Assembly: GCA_947626185.1 (NCBI GenBank)
Contig: CANQRD010000010.1
Location: 1-41,134 of the forward strand
Length of the DNA: 41,134 nucleotides
DNA from: an uncultured Flavobacterium sp.
GTDB taxonomy: Bacteria; Bacteroidota; Bacteroidia; Flavobacteriales; Flavobacteriaceae
Reading direction: 5' to 3'
Shown here: one piece after another, positions 1 to 9,364 of the stretch
Position numbering within the stretch: the first letter of the stretch is position 1
How the letters are laid out: every line of letters starts with the position of its first letter
Notes under the pieces: generated by a model
Databases searched by the model: none
The model's input: the letters and a program-made list of their open reading frames with translations, nothing else
What the model was told of the DNA's origin: nothing
Position numbers and translations under genes: made by a program

Positions 1-80
1 GGTGTAAAAGACAAAGCCTTTTTTATGTTCAGATTAACTAAACTTTTCGACTAGTCCACAAGTTTTGTCATTGATCCCTT

Positions 81-110
81 AAAAACAAAAAAATCTCCTT
101 TTTAGGAGAT
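81..110 (-). terminator. Intrinsic terminator of ffs
   Basis: A perfect 7-bp stem (93-99 with 104-110, loop TTTT) follows the SRP RNA on the minus strand. It runs into seven U and then a second U-rich stretch (positions 92 down to 81). Confidence 0.85.
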
Positions 111-117
111 AAAAAAT

Positions 118-211
118 GGCAAGCTACCTACATCGCACCGCTACAACCGCATACCTTTGCTGCGTTCCCACCCTGGAGGATTCTGCAGGAGCTGGTCGTG
201 TAGGACTTGCC
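118..211 (-). ncRNA. ffs: Signal recognition particle RNA, small bacterial (4.5S) type
   Basis: This RNA scaffolds Ffh in co-translational targeting of membrane and secreted proteins. Read on the minus strand, the sequence contains the conserved SRP domain IV: the CTCCTGCAGAATCC strand, then the GGGAACGCAGCAAAGG strand that forms the symmetric and asymmetric internal loops bound by Ffh. The ends GGCAAG (206-211) and CTTGCC (118-123) pair to close one long hairpin of about 94 nt, the usual size of the Alu-less bacterial form. A canonical promoter lies immediately upstream and an intrinsic terminator immediately downstream. The exact 5' and 3' ends may differ by a few bases. A 74-codon reading frame across this RNA on the same strand is not a gene. 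Confidence 0.93.
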
Positions 212-215
212 ACTG

Positions 216-245
216 CAAATATACAACGATTTTAGATTTTTCCAA
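216..245 (-). promoter_or_regulatory. Bacteroidota-type promoter of ffs
   Basis: On the minus strand TATATTTG (216-223) matches the -7 consensus TAnnTTTG. A TTG (243-245) lies 19 bases upstream as the -33 element. Transcription would start about 5 bases past the -7 box, at the beginning of the SRP RNA. Confidence 0.8.
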
Positions 246-300
246 ATACTTACAAGTATTATAATAACTTTTGTATATTGTATTAAAATTAAATCTATAA

Positions 301-1377
301 ATGAAAAAACATAACATGCTTATACCGTTAGCATTAAGCCTATCTTTATTTAGTTGTTCAGACAAAAATAATTTAGAGAAAAATGTAATTTCTTTAAATA
401 CTACCCACTTAAAACAGGCTTATACAGATAAAGAGCAAGTAAAACTGAGTTTAAATTTGGTACCAAATACTATATTAGATTCGGTAGTTTATACATTGGG
501 AGAGATAAAACTGGGAACTGTGACAAATAATGAAGTACTAAATGCTTCCTTACAAAACATTCCTTACAGTACTTATACTTTAAAAGGAACTGCCTATAAG
601 GATGGTCAATCGAAAGAAGTGAGCACTTCTATACAAATATTATCATCAGTTACACCGCAACTGATTAATTATAAAATCGTGAATACTTATCCTCACGATA
701 AAAAAGCTTATACACAAGGCTTAGAATTTTATAATGACATTTTGTTTGAAAGTACAGGCAATGGAGAAGGTCTTGGAACTGGGCAACGAGGGACATCGAG
801 CGTTAGACAAGTAGATTATAAAACGGGAGTTGTAAATAAAATTAAAGAACTGCCTGAATCTATTTTTGGAGAAGGTTGTACAATCTTAAACGGTAAACTG
901 TATCAGTTAACTTACAAAAACAACGAAGCTTATGTTTACGATCCTACGACGTTAAAAAAACTTGCAACTATTCCATATTTTAAAAAGGCAGAAGGCTGGG
1001 GATTATGTAATGATGGTGAATTCTTATATATGACTGATGGTTCTGAAACAATTTACAAATTAAAACCTGATACTTTTGAAGTTGTTGGCCAAATAAATGT
1101 TGCAACAAACAGAAATATTTTGCCAAATGTAAATGAATTAGAATGGGTAAATGGTAAAATATACGCTAATTTTTATGGTGATCCTGGGGTAGCAAAAATT
1201 AATCCAAAAACAGGAGCTATTGAAGGTGTAATGGACTTTTCTCAATTATATCAAATGGTAGAAAAGCATCCCGACTTAGATGTTTTAAACGGAATTGCAT
1301 ATAACCCGAAAACCGATACTTTTTTTGTAACAGGTAAAAACTGGGATAAAATGTTTGAAATTAAAATTATAGAATAA
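301..1377 (+). CDS. Glutaminyl-peptide cyclotransferase (plant-type beta-propeller), lipoprotein
   Basis: Predicted to convert N-terminal glutamine of exported peptides to pyroglutamate with release of ammonia. The 358-residue product begins with a lipoprotein signal ending in the lipobox LFSC (Cys19), so the mature protein should be lipid-anchored in the envelope. Residues about 25-110 look like an extra beta-rich domain. From about residue 120 the sequence matches the Glu_cyclase_2 family, with YTQGLEF, the FGEGCTIL segment, then WGLCNDG and NELEWVNGKIYAN blade motifs. It starts at an ATG, diverges from ffs, and ends at a terminator shared with the convergent DUF2461 gene. Function rests on family similarity; substrates are unknown. 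Confidence 0.85.
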   Translation: MKKHNMLIPLALSLSLFSCSDKNNLEKNVISLNTTHLKQAYTDKEQVKLSLNLVPNTILDSVVYTLGEIKLGTVTNNEVLNASLQNIPYSTYTLKGTAYKDGQSKEVSTSIQILSSVTPQLINYKIVNTYPHDKKAYTQGLEFYNDILFESTGNGEGLGTGQRGTSSVRQVDYKTGVVNKIKELPESIFGEGCTILNGKLYQLTYKNNEAYVYDPTTLKKLATIPYFKKAEGWGLCNDGEFLYMTDGSETIYKLKPDTFEVVGQINVATNRNILPNVNELEWVNGKIYANFYGDPGVAKINPKTGAIEGVMDFSQLYQMVEKHPDLDVLNGIAYNPKTDTFFVTGKNWDKMFEIKIIE

Positions 1378-1390
1378 AAGAAAATAAAAA

Positions 1391-1416
1391 AGAGCGATTT
1401 TAAATAAAATCGCTCT
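1391..1416. terminator. Bidirectional terminator between convergent genes
   Basis: The arms AGAGCGATTTTA (1391-1402) and TAAAATCGCTCT (1405-1416) are perfect complements. They are flanked by A-rich sequence on the left and T-rich sequence on the right, so the hairpin can end transcripts from both sides. Confidence 0.85.
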
Positions 1417-1418
1417 TT

Positions 1419-2093
1419 TTATTTATCGTACAAACAAACCCCGTTAACATCTGTTGTCAATATTTCTGACATATAATCAAAAAACGGTCGCATGGTTACA
1501 AAAGTTTCTATTACTTTATCGGCAAAATCTTTTTGTAGCATTTCTTTATCAGTAAATGATCGCATTACTAAAAATTGTTTTTTGCGAAGTAAATCTATTG
1601 CAGGATGTTTTTTATCAAATCCTTTCGGAGCCGTTTTTAATTCCTCGCCTCGTAATTCTCCAAAAATCTCTACAAAATTTTTGTTAGAAATAATTTTCCT
1701 AAATTCTGAATCATCTAAAGAAATCTCTTTTCTAATTCGCAATAAATCATCTTTACTAGGTTCCCAAAATCCTCCACCAACAAAAGTATTTCCTGGTTCG
1801 ATACTCAAATAATATCCTCCTCTTAGCATTGGCTTTTTTCTTCCTATATGCAAACCAAAATAGGTTTTATATGGTGTTTTATCTTTTGAGAATCGAACAT
1901 CTCTATACAATCGGTGAACGTGAAATAAATCGACATCGTCTTCGAGGTGCATTTTATCAAAAATAAATTTAAAAAATAGTTTCACCTCTCCAAAAACCTC
2001 ATCAATTTTAGGTTTATGCTCAGTAAACCAAGGTTTATTATTGTTTTCTTTTATTTCATTTAAAAGTGCTAAATGCTTTTGTTCTAATTTCAT
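1419..2093 (-). CDS. DUF2461 domain-containing protein
   Basis: A 224-residue soluble protein matching the DUF2461/TIGR02453 family over its whole length. Hallmarks are NNKPWFTEHKP near the N-terminus (residues about 18-28), the FHVHRLYRDVRFSKDKTPYK segment (about 57-76), and LRGGYYLSIEPGNTFVGGG (about 90-108), where the family keeps its invariant Arg, Asp, Lys and Gly residues. No signal peptide or membrane segment is visible. The molecular function of the family is unknown. It starts at ATG and has no close partner on the same strand; the next upstream gene is separated by a terminator. Confidence 0.85.
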   Translation of the reverse strand: MKLEQKHLALLNEIKENNNKPWFTEHKPKIDEVFGEVKLFFKFIFDKMHLEDDVDLFHVHRLYRDVRFSKDKTPYKTYFGLHIGRKKPMLRGGYYLSIEPGNTFVGGGFWEPSKDDLLRIRKEISLDDSEFRKIISNKNFVEIFGELRGEELKTAPKGFDKKHPAIDLLRKKQFLVMRSFTDKEMLQKDFADKVIETFVTMRPFFDYMSEILTTDVNGVCLYDK

Positions 2094-2176
2094 TTCAATA
2101 CTTTTTTACGCAATTTTCTTTTACAAGATAATGCAATCAACTCAATTTATCTATACACGAATATTTTTAAAATAAG

Positions 2177-2206
2177 AAAAAGGTTTACTAATACGTAAAC
2201 CTTTTT
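2177..2206. terminator. Terminator downstream of the Ntn amidohydrolase gene
   Basis: AGGTTTAC (2181-2188) pairs with GTAAACCT (2195-2202). The stem is extended by A and T runs on both sides, so it can act in either direction. It ends the minus-strand transcript leaving the amidohydrolase gene. Confidence 0.8.
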
Positions 2207-2227
2207 TTAAAATAATCAAAAACAGAG

Positions 2228-3283
2228 CTATAGCCCTAAGAATTTAAACGGTTCTGATTTAGTTAATTTAGTATTAGCTAAACCAAAATATTGTTGTCTT
2301 TTAGAAACATCTAATTTTCTTACAGTCGTTTTTTCACTAAAATCAATTTGTTTTAAATCCAACCAAAGCGGACTTAATGTAATAGGATCTTCATAATAAT
2401 AAATTAGATTCTTTTGATCAGCCACTGCTCTCCATTTAGTTGAAGACAAGTTGGGTTGATTTTCAATATGAACTCCGTATGGTACAGAACAATTTCTAAT
2501 TATACTAAAAGCAGCTCCAGTAGCTACCATAATATCATCTGTTTGTTCTACTGCTGTTGCATAATAAGAAGCTCTCGTAAATCTATCTTGTGATCTTCCA
2601 GTACCTGGCAAAACTTGATTTCCTGGTAGTGCCGCCCAATAATCTCTAATAGCCAACTGCTTTTCATACGTTGGAGAATTGGTCAATACTGTATAAGAAG
2701 GATCGTGATATACATTTAATTTCCGATCTATATATTCTAAAATAGCATTATCGCCAATTGCATCAGAAATAGATAAATGAACTGTAGCCAATGTTGTTCT
2801 ACCTGGTGTTTTGTCTGTAACCATTACAATCGGATTTTTTGTGAAGTCATTTACAGCTTCCTTTACCGTTGCGTAATTATCTAGCATATATTGTGCCCAA
2901 AGGGCAATACTCATCGCTTTCTCTTTTCCATTGGGATTAAAATTAGGATATTGAGATTCTTCTAACCAAAGAATATTAGAAACCAATCCTTTTTCATTCA
3001 TTCCATCCGCTGTAGCTGCATCAAAAGCAGAAACTATAACACTTCCGTATTTTGATTTCCATTTAGCAGAAGTCTTCCCCACTTCTCCATTTCTTTCAAT
3101 TCCTCTTGGAAAAACCCAAAGATTTGGCATAATATCATCTTTCCAATCCATCGATCGAGCTGTTATTATTGTATTATTTGGGCCTTTATATACAACTCTT
3201 GTACATGCATAAATATCGGAAGAAATAGGAAGTAATATTGCGACTAATAATAATTTAGCCCCCCATAATTTAACTCTTTTCAT
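2228..3283 (-). CDS. Exported linear amide C-N hydrolase (choloylglycine hydrolase/penicillin V acylase family)
   Basis: A 351-residue Ntn hydrolase. An N-terminal hydrophobic signal (residues about 8-24) ends just before Cys27 (YACTRVVY). In this family cleavage exposes that Cys as the N-terminal nucleophile, so export and activation can coincide. The TARSMDW segment (about 41-47) provides the Arg and Asp of the active site, and the ILTNSP-like VLTNSPTYEKQ (about 199-209) supplies the conserved Asn. Members cleave penicillin V, bile-salt amides or acyl-homoserine lactones, and the sequence alone does not decide the substrate. The gene follows the DASS symporter by about 93 bases with no obvious hairpin between them, so it may be read from the same transcript. 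Confidence 0.85.
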   Translation of the reverse strand: MKRVKLWGAKLLLVAILLPISSDIYACTRVVYKGPNNTIITARSMDWKDDIMPNLWVFPRGIERNGEVGKTSAKWKSKYGSVIVSAFDAATADGMNEKGLVSNILWLEESQYPNFNPNGKEKAMSIALWAQYMLDNYATVKEAVNDFTKNPIVMVTDKTPGRTTLATVHLSISDAIGDNAILEYIDRKLNVYHDPSYTVLTNSPTYEKQLAIRDYWAALPGNQVLPGTGRSQDRFTRASYYATAVEQTDDIMVATGAAFSIIRNCSVPYGVHIENQPNLSSTKWRAVADQKNLIYYYEDPITLSPLWLDLKQIDFSEKTTVRKLDVSKRQQYFGLANTKLTKSEPFKFLGL

Positions 3284-3376
3284 AATTTAACCTATCAAGT
3301 TAAGTAATAATTCTAGTGATAAACAACTCAAATATCTTACATTTTAGTGAATTCAACAGTACATCATTTAATTATT

Positions 3377-4807
3377 TTATACGTAACCAATCATATTTAA
3401 CCAAGTAGTTCCAATTACTAAATAAATAGCTAAAAGCATTACCCCAATAATTAATCCATAGGTCCACCAAGCTTTTAATTCAACATATCCACTTCCGAAG
3501 AAAACTGGAGCAGGTCCATGTCCGTAATGCGTTAACGTTCCATATATTGACCCCATATAACCAAGCGTCAACGCTAGTAATAAGGGTGGAACTCCAAGCG
3601 ATATACCAACACCTAATAATGCAGCATACATAGCCGCAACGTGTGCTGTCGCACTAGCAAAAATATAATGGCTGAAGAAATAAACCCCTACAATAATAGG
3701 ATAAGCATAATGCCAATCCATTGTTCCCATTTTTCCTTTTACTAAGTCACTAAACCAACCTATAAATCCAAGACTATTTAATGAACTTGCCATCATTACC
3801 AATACCGCAAACCATACGATAGTATCCCAAGCACCTTTTTCAGACTTAATATCATCCCAAGTTAAAACAGAAGTCAGTAATAAAATTGATAAACCAATAA
3901 ATGCAGTTGTTGTAGCATCCATTTCAAAAATTCCTCCTGTAATCCACAAGAATAGTAAAATGAAAAAGGTAATTAGCATTAAAATTTCAGGAACAGATAA
4001 TTTTCCCATTTCCTTTAACTTTTGAGAAGCAATTTTAGGCGCATCCTCAGTACGCTTTAATTCAGGCGGAAAAATTTTATACAATACAAATGGCGTAACT
4101 ATGAATGCCAGTAATCCAGGTACGAAACCACCAACTGCCCATGACATCCAGCTAATATCAACACCAACATCTGCAGCAAATTTTTGACACATTGGGTTAC
4201 TTGCCGTGCCAGTTAAAAACATAGCAGATGAAATTAAGTTTACATAATAACTATTTAGAGTTAAAAAGGAACCTACTTTTCTATGGGTTTCTTGTTTTGC
4301 TGGATCAGACCCAAAACTCATCGCCATTGATTTCATGATAGGATAAATAATACCCCCTCCTCTTGCGGTATTACTTGGAATTGCAGGAGCCAAAACTAAA
4401 TCAGCTAAACCTAGACCGTAAGCCAAACCCAAAGTGCTTTTTCCGAAAGCACGAATAAATAAATACGCTACTCTATTTCCTAATCCTGTTTTAATAAAGC
4501 CTCTAGCGATAAAAAAAGAGATACCTATTAACCAAATAACTTTATCTCCAAATCCAGACAAACTCAATGCTATTGATTTCCCTGGATTACCTGGTGCTAA
4601 TAATTGGAAAGACGCAGTAAGTCCAACAGCAAGCATGCACATTGTGCCCATTGGAGCTGCTTTTAAAATAATGCCTATAATTGTACTAGCAAATATGGCA
4701 AATAAATGCCAAGCATCTGGTGTAACACCTTCTGGAATTGGACAAAACCACAATAAAATACCTATAGCTAATGTTATTCCAAACCCCTTTAAATTAACTT
4801 CTTTCAT
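3377..4807 (-). CDS. DASS-family anion:Na+ symporter (dicarboxylate/oxoglutarate transporter)
   Basis: A 476-residue inner-membrane protein with about 12 hydrophobic segments. It carries the divalent anion:sodium symporter (SLC13/CitT-type) signatures PAIPSNTARGGGIIYPI (about 140-156) and TASNPMCQKFA (about 200-210), plus the C-terminal SATAHVAAMYAA and GSIYGTLTHYGHGPAPVFFGSGYV segments. Related proteins carry succinate, malate, 2-oxoglutarate or citrate. The gene sits 23 bases downstream of the porin gene and in line with sdhCAB, which suggests a C4-dicarboxylate substrate feeding succinate dehydrogenase. Substrate choice is inferred from context. Length is normal. Confidence 0.85.
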   Translation of the reverse strand: MKEVNLKGFGITLAIGILLWFCPIPEGVTPDAWHLFAIFASTIIGIILKAAPMGTMCMLAVGLTASFQLLAPGNPGKSIALSLSGFGDKVIWLIGISFFIARGFIKTGLGNRVAYLFIRAFGKSTLGLAYGLGLADLVLAPAIPSNTARGGGIIYPIMKSMAMSFGSDPAKQETHRKVGSFLTLNSYYVNLISSAMFLTGTASNPMCQKFAADVGVDISWMSWAVGGFVPGLLAFIVTPFVLYKIFPPELKRTEDAPKIASQKLKEMGKLSVPEILMLITFFILLFLWITGGIFEMDATTTAFIGLSILLLTSVLTWDDIKSEKGAWDTIVWFAVLVMMASSLNSLGFIGWFSDLVKGKMGTMDWHYAYPIIVGVYFFSHYIFASATAHVAAMYAALLGVGISLGVPPLLLALTLGYMGSIYGTLTHYGHGPAPVFFGSGYVELKAWWTYGLIIGVMLLAIYLVIGTTWLNMIGYV

Positions 4808-4830
4808 ACAAAAAAACTATTAAATACTCA

Positions 4831-6021
4831 TTAAAATCTACATTGAAATTGAACAAAGGCGAGATTAGAATTGTAAATCTTTGTGTTTTCAATATTCTTC
4901 TTATAATTGTCTATTTGCATACCGATTTGAATTCTAGCGGCGTAATTTTTTAAGAATTCTAAACTTAGCATAGGTACCCAAGTTTGTCTTGGATTTGAAT
5001 TAAGAGATGCATTATCATCTAAATACTCATAACGACAAGCAAATTCAATAGCCTGAAAATGTTTCTTTCCTAGTTCATAACGAATATTTGGCAATACATA
5101 AAAACTCTTCATTTTATAATCATCAACATTATCGGTTCTTGCATCAATAGGTAATGAATTATATAGAGTCTGATTAATTCCTTGTTTTGCTTCTAATTGA
5201 AAATCGACACTCCAACGATCATCCAACTTAAATTCTGCAGCGGCCTCTGCTCCAGCTGCATATATTGTTTTTTCATCAATTTTAGATAAACCTCCACTAA
5301 CACCAACATTGAATTTATGTGCTTTATCGATATTAAATAATAATCTACTTGAATAATTCTTTTCATCATTATTATCTGTAGTATTTTTTCCATTACCATT
5401 CGTTACAGATAATCCATAACTCATTGGTATATTTCCTAAATCTACGCTACCAGTAATTGCTGCTCCAATCTGAAAACTCATCCAACCATTGCTGCCAAAC
5501 AAATAATAAGAATTAGAATAATCTATTGATTTTACTATATCTACAGCATAAGTTTCTTCTCTACCAAACAAAGGTCTAAACTGCCCTACTGTAATTTGCA
5601 AATATCTATTTACAGTATATTTTGCATAAGCATTTTCCAATACTCTCGTTTTAGGATCTGATTTAAAATCAGCAAAGTTTACCAAAGTTACCACTTCAAG
5701 GTTTTCAGTAATTTTAGCATTCATAAAAACTCTCATTCGCTTAATATCGAATGTATTACTTACAACTCCCTCTCCGTTTTCATGTTGCAAACCATTGATA
5801 TCTACATTGTGTTTAAAATTACTTAAATATCTAGCCTGAAAAACACCTCCTACCTTAAACTTTGGGTATGTTTCTTCAGGTTTTTCTACGCTTACTTCTT
5901 CTTCAAACACCAAAATTTCTTCTTTAATAGTTTCCTTCTCTTGTGCTAAACCAATAAATGAAAACAGCATTATAACTCCAAGTGACAATGCTGTTTTGTT
6001 AAAAACAATAGATATGTCCAT
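4831..6021 (-). CDS. Outer-membrane porin, OprO/OprP-like family
   Basis: A 396-residue beta-barrel candidate. I chose the ATG at 6021 rather than the upstream in-frame codon at 6066, because it lies 4 bases after the sdhB stop and gives a clean signal peptide (hydrophobic run ending ...MLFSFIGLAQ). The mature part shows alternating hydrophobic strands, many aromatic strand ends, and closes with AFVQFQCRF, a C-terminal Phe as in outer-membrane barrels. An RMRVFMNAKITENLEVV segment and FRPLFGREE resemble phosphate-selective porin O/P relatives. Phosphate is not implied: lying between sdhB and a dicarboxylate symporter, it more likely admits organic acids. That role is inference. Confidence 0.8.
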   Translation of the reverse strand: MDISIVFNKTALSLGVIMLFSFIGLAQEKETIKEEILVFEEEVSVEKPEETYPKFKVGGVFQARYLSNFKHNVDINGLQHENGEGVVSNTFDIKRMRVFMNAKITENLEVVTLVNFADFKSDPKTRVLENAYAKYTVNRYLQITVGQFRPLFGREETYAVDIVKSIDYSNSYYLFGSNGWMSFQIGAAITGSVDLGNIPMSYGLSVTNGNGKNTTDNNDEKNYSSRLLFNIDKAHKFNVGVSGGLSKIDEKTIYAAGAEAAAEFKLDDRWSVDFQLEAKQGINQTLYNSLPIDARTDNVDDYKMKSFYVLPNIRYELGKKHFQAIEFACRYEYLDDNASLNSNPRQTWVPMLSLEFLKNYAARIQIGMQIDNYKKNIENTKIYNSNLAFVQFQCRF

Positions 6022-6025
6022 GAAC

Positions 6026-6778
6026 TTATTTTTTAAATTTAAAAAAACTAGCACGATTGTATTCATAATTCATACGAGCAATATTTAATACCGAAATTCC
6101 TTGCGGACATTCAACCTCACAAGCTTCTGTATTAGAACAGTGCCCGAAACCTTCCTGATCCATCTGAAAAATCATATTCAATGCACGCTCTTTTCGCTCT
6201 TCTTTCGATTGTGGCAAAATAGCCAATTGGGTTATTTTTGCAGAAGTAAACAACGCTGCACTACCATTTTTACAAGTTGCTACACAAGCTCCACAACCTA
6301 TACAAGCAGCAGAATCAAATGCAGCTTCTGCCGTTTCATGAGACACAGGAATGGTATTTGCTTCAGGCGCTTGTCCAGTGTTTATAGATACATAGCCACC
6401 TGCTGATATGATTCTATCAAATGCCGAACGATCTACTTTTAAATCTTTCTTAATTGGAAAACCAGCAGCTCTAAATGGTTCTATTAGCACAGTTTCACCA
6501 TCTTTAAACTCTCTCATATGTAATTGACAAGTAGTTGTATTTACTAAAGGTCCATGAGCTAAACCGTTGATTACAACACCACATTGCCCACAAATTCCCT
6601 CTCTACAATCATGATCAAATTCAATCGGTTCTTCTTTTCTTAAAATTAGTTGCTCATTTAATGTATCAAGCATTTCCAAGAAAGACATATGTGTATTTAC
6701 ATTATCTATAACATAATCAACAAGTTTTCCTTCAGACTTGCGATCTTTTTGTCGCCAAATTTTTAAATTCAATTTCAT
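6026..6778 (-). CDS. sdhB: Succinate dehydrogenase/fumarate reductase iron-sulfur subunit
   Basis: A 250-residue subunit carrying electrons from the flavoprotein to the membrane quinone site. All cluster ligands are present: [2Fe-2S] Cys58, Cys63, Cys66 and Cys84; [4Fe-4S] Cys159, Cys162, Cys165 in CIGCGACVATC; and the second ferredoxin-like set Cys214, Cys220, Cys224 (with Cys169) in the usual 3Fe/4Fe arrangement, ending CEVECPQGI. The domain order is plant-type ferredoxin then bacterial dicluster domain. It lies 8 bases after sdhA and 4 bases before the porin start, so it is certainly part of the sdh operon. It works at the cytoplasmic face of the inner membrane. Confidence 0.96.
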   Translation of the reverse strand: MKLNLKIWRQKDRKSEGKLVDYVIDNVNTHMSFLEMLDTLNEQLILRKEEPIEFDHDCREGICGQCGVVINGLAHGPLVNTTTCQLHMREFKDGETVLIEPFRAAGFPIKKDLKVDRSAFDRIISAGGYVSINTGQAPEANTIPVSHETAEAAFDSAACIGCGACVATCKNGSAALFTSAKITQLAILPQSKEERKERALNMIFQMDQEGFGHCSNTEACEVECPQGISVLNIARMNYEYNRASFFKFKK

Positions 6779-6786
6779 AGCTACTA

Positions 6787-8706
6787 CTATTTATAACTAC
6801 GTATAGTTGGTTTAAGATATTCAAAAGTTAATTCTTCTTTGTTTAGAATAGGTTCTTTATTAATTGACCCAGGCCATTCCCAGGCTGAGATAAACTGAAA
6901 TTTCTCATCATTACGAGCAGCTTCGCCATCTGCTGTTTGGTATTCCTCTCTAAAATGTGCTCCACAAGATTCTTCTCTCGTTAATGCGTCATAACACATT
7001 AATACACCTATTTCAAGATAATCAGCAACTCGACCTGCTTTTTCCAATTCGGAATTAATGGTACCATTATGTCCAGGAACATTTACATTTTTATAAAATT
7101 CCTCTCTCAACTTCTTTATTTCTACAATGGCATATTCTAAACCTTCTTTTGTTCGGGCTAAACCGCAATAATCATATAGTAACTTACCTAACTTTTTATG
7201 ATAATAATCTACCGTTTTATCTCCTTTAATACTTAAAAGTTCTTGTATTTTATCGGTTACTTCTTTTTCGGCTTTATCAAACTCTGGATGATCTGTTGTT
7301 ATTTTACCTATTCTAATTTGATCGGCTAAATAATTAGCAATTGTATAGGGAGCAATAAAATAACCATCTACGGATGCCTGAAGTAAAGAATTAGCACCTA
7401 AACGATTAGCGCCATGATCTGCAAAGTTTGCTTCACCTAATGCAAACAATCCTGGAATTGTGGTCATTAATTCATAATCTACCCATAATCCACCCATAGA
7501 AAAGTGAGCTGCTGGAGAAATCATCATCGGTTCTTTATAGGCATTGATACCCGTAATTTTTTCATACATGGTAAACAAATTGCCATATTTTTCTTTTATC
7601 TTGTCTTTTCCTTGTTCTTTAATGGCTTTAGAAAAATCTAAATACACTGCATTTTTCAAAGGTCCAACTCCATGACCAGCATCTATACGCTCTTTTGCAG
7701 CACGAGAAGAAATATCTCGAGGTGCTAAATTTCCAAAAGCAGGATAACGTCGCTCTAAATAATAATCTCTTTCTTCTTCAGGAATATCATTTGCAACCCT
7801 TTTTTCATCTGCATTTTTAGGCACCCAAATTCGACCATCATTACGCAATGATTCTGACATTAAGGTAAGTTTCGATTGATAATCTCCAGATTGGGGTAAA
7901 GATGTTGGGTGAATCTGCGTCCAACTTGGAGAAGCAAAGAATGCACCTTTTTTGTATGCACGCCAAATTGCAGAACCGTTACATCCCATTGCCAATGTTG
8001 ATAAATAATAGATTTTTCCAAATCCACCAGTTGCTAATACAACAGCATGTGCTGCATGCCTTTCGATTTCTCCTGTTTCCAAATTTCGTACAATAACTCC
8101 CCTTGCCTTTCCGTCTATTACAACAACATCAAGCATTTCATGTGAAGAATAAAGTTGTACCGTTTTTTTGTGCACCTGGCGCATTAATGCTTGATAAGCA
8201 CCTAATAAAAGCTGTTGACCTGTTTGCCCACGAGCATAAAATGTTCTACTTACTTGAACTCCGCCAAATGATCTGTTATTTAAGTAACCTCCATATTCTC
8301 TACCAAAAGGAACTCCCTGAGCCACAGCTTGATCTATTAAATTTACTGAGCATTCTGCTAATCGATAGACGTTTGCTTCTCGCGCTCTAAAATCGCCTCC
8401 TTTTAAAGTATCTACAAACATTCTATAAATACTATCTCCATCATTTTTATAATTTTTTGCTGCATTCACACCTCCTTGAGCAGCTACTGAATGTGCACGA
8501 CGAGGTGTATCTTGAAAACAAAATGATTTTACATTATATCCCATTTCACCTAATGATGATGCTACAGAGCTGCCAGCTAAACCAGTTCCCACAACAATTA
8601 CATCTAACTTTTTTCTATTTGCTGGATTTACTAACCGAGCAGTTTTTTTATAATTAGACCATTTATCTTCTAATGGTCCTACGGGTATTTTTGCATCTAA
8701 TTTCAT
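6787..8706 (-). CDS. sdhA: Succinate dehydrogenase/fumarate reductase flavoprotein subunit
   Basis: A 639-residue FAD subunit that oxidises succinate to fumarate in the TCA cycle. The dinucleotide-binding motif [19 protein letters not shown] is at residues about 38-56. His72 in [14 protein letters not shown] is the expected site of covalent FAD attachment. HPTSLPQSG and [12 protein letters not shown] carry substrate-site residues, and the C-terminal [11 protein letters not shown] region is typical. Length matches the Bacteroidota form, which pairs with a single b558 anchor. The start ATG is 7 bases after sdhC. Aerobic growth would favour the dehydrogenase direction; the sequence does not exclude fumarate reduction. 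Confidence 0.96.
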   Translation of the reverse strand: MKLDAKIPVGPLEDKWSNYKKTARLVNPANRKKLDVIVVGTGLAGSSVASSLGEMGYNVKSFCFQDTPRRAHSVAAQGGVNAAKNYKNDGDSIYRMFVDTLKGGDFRAREANVYRLAECSVNLIDQAVAQGVPFGREYGGYLNNRSFGGVQVSRTFYARGQTGQQLLLGAYQALMRQVHKKTVQLYSSHEMLDVVVIDGKARGVIVRNLETGEIERHAAHAVVLATGGFGKIYYLSTLAMGCNGSAIWRAYKKGAFFASPSWTQIHPTSLPQSGDYQSKLTLMSESLRNDGRIWVPKNADEKRVANDIPEEERDYYLERRYPAFGNLAPRDISSRAAKERIDAGHGVGPLKNAVYLDFSKAIKEQGKDKIKEKYGNLFTMYEKITGINAYKEPMMISPAAHFSMGGLWVDYELMTTIPGLFALGEANFADHGANRLGANSLLQASVDGYFIAPYTIANYLADQIRIGKITTDHPEFDKAEKEVTDKIQELLSIKGDKTVDYYHKKLGKLLYDYCGLARTKEGLEYAIVEIKKLREEFYKNVNVPGHNGTINSELEKAGRVADYLEIGVLMCYDALTREESCGAHFREEYQTADGEAARNDEKFQFISAWEWPGSINKEPILNKEELTFEYLKPTIRSYK

Positions 8707-8713
8707 ACTAGTT

Positions 8714-9364
8714 TTAATTAGTTAGATAAATATAAATAGGCATTAAAGCGAATCCTACACAGATAATAATTGAATAGATAATTCCGAAAATATTGATCCA
8801 ACGAACAAATTTTGGATGAAATAATCCTAATGTTCGAACACCACTTGTAATACCATGAATTAAGTGATAGGCTAAAGCAATCATCGCAATTACATATATT
8901 ATTACGATCCATAATTCTTTAAAAGCCGTAACTACAACTGTATACAAATCTTTATTTCCGTATGGATCTAAAGTAATTGCGCCAAACTTGTACACATACC
9001 AAAAATTTTGAAAATGAAGTACTAAAAAAATAAGTACGATTGTACCTAAAACACCCATATTTCGGCTATACCATTTACTTGCTTTACCTCTTTGGTCTTT
9101 TTTATAATATCCTGCTGATTGTTTATTTTTGGAAGTAATTATTAAAGCATAAACAGCATGACCTATAATTGATAAATACAATATATAAGATACCGCTTTG
9201 ATTAATAGATTACTTGATAAAAAATGGGAATAAGCATTAAAACTCTTTTGAGCATTAGCAGACTCTAAAAAAAGCTGAGTATTACCTAAAAAGTGAATAA
9301 GTAAAAAGAAACACAGAAATAATCCTGTTGCTGCCATTATCATCTTTCGTGTTAGTGTATTCAT
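8714..9364 (-). CDS. sdhC: Succinate dehydrogenase cytochrome b558 subunit
   Basis: A 216-residue inner-membrane anchor with five predicted helices (about 10-30, 55-75, 103-123, 150-172, 190-212), corresponding to the TIGR02046 single-subunit diheme b558 form found in Bacteroidota and epsilon-proteobacteria. Histidines in helices (for example His24 in LLIHFLG, His68 in IIGHAVYAL, His117 in LVLHFQNFW, His167 and His169 in AYHLIHG) are the expected heme ligands. It passes electrons to menaquinone. First gene of the operon; its promoter should lie in the 300 bases upstream, but no clean TAnnTTTG box was found there. Confidence 0.93.
   Translation of the reverse strand: MNTLTRKMIMAATGLFLCFFLLIHFLGNTQLFLESANAQKSFNAYSHFLSSNLLIKAVSYILYLSIIGHAVYALIITSKNKQSAGYYKKDQRGKASKWYSRNMGVLGTIVLIFLVLHFQNFWYVYKFGAITLDPYGNKDLYTVVVTAFKELWIVIIYVIAMIALAYHLIHGITSGVRTLGLFHPKFVRWINIFGIIYSIIICVGFALMPIYIYLTN

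Noticed and set aside
141..365. 74-codon minus-strand reading frame
   Set aside because: It lies across the SRP RNA and its promoter; the RNA signature explains the sequence.
4434..4823. 129-codon frame antisense to the DASS symporter
   Set aside because: Shadow of a long hydrophobic gene; no domain, promoter or partner.
6021..6066. Longer N-terminus for the porin
   Set aside because: It would overlap sdhB by 41 bases and hide the signal peptide; ATG 6021 gives a clean leader.
8103..8390. 95-codon frame antisense to sdhA
   Set aside because: Mirror frame of a strongly conserved gene; composition is not protein-like.
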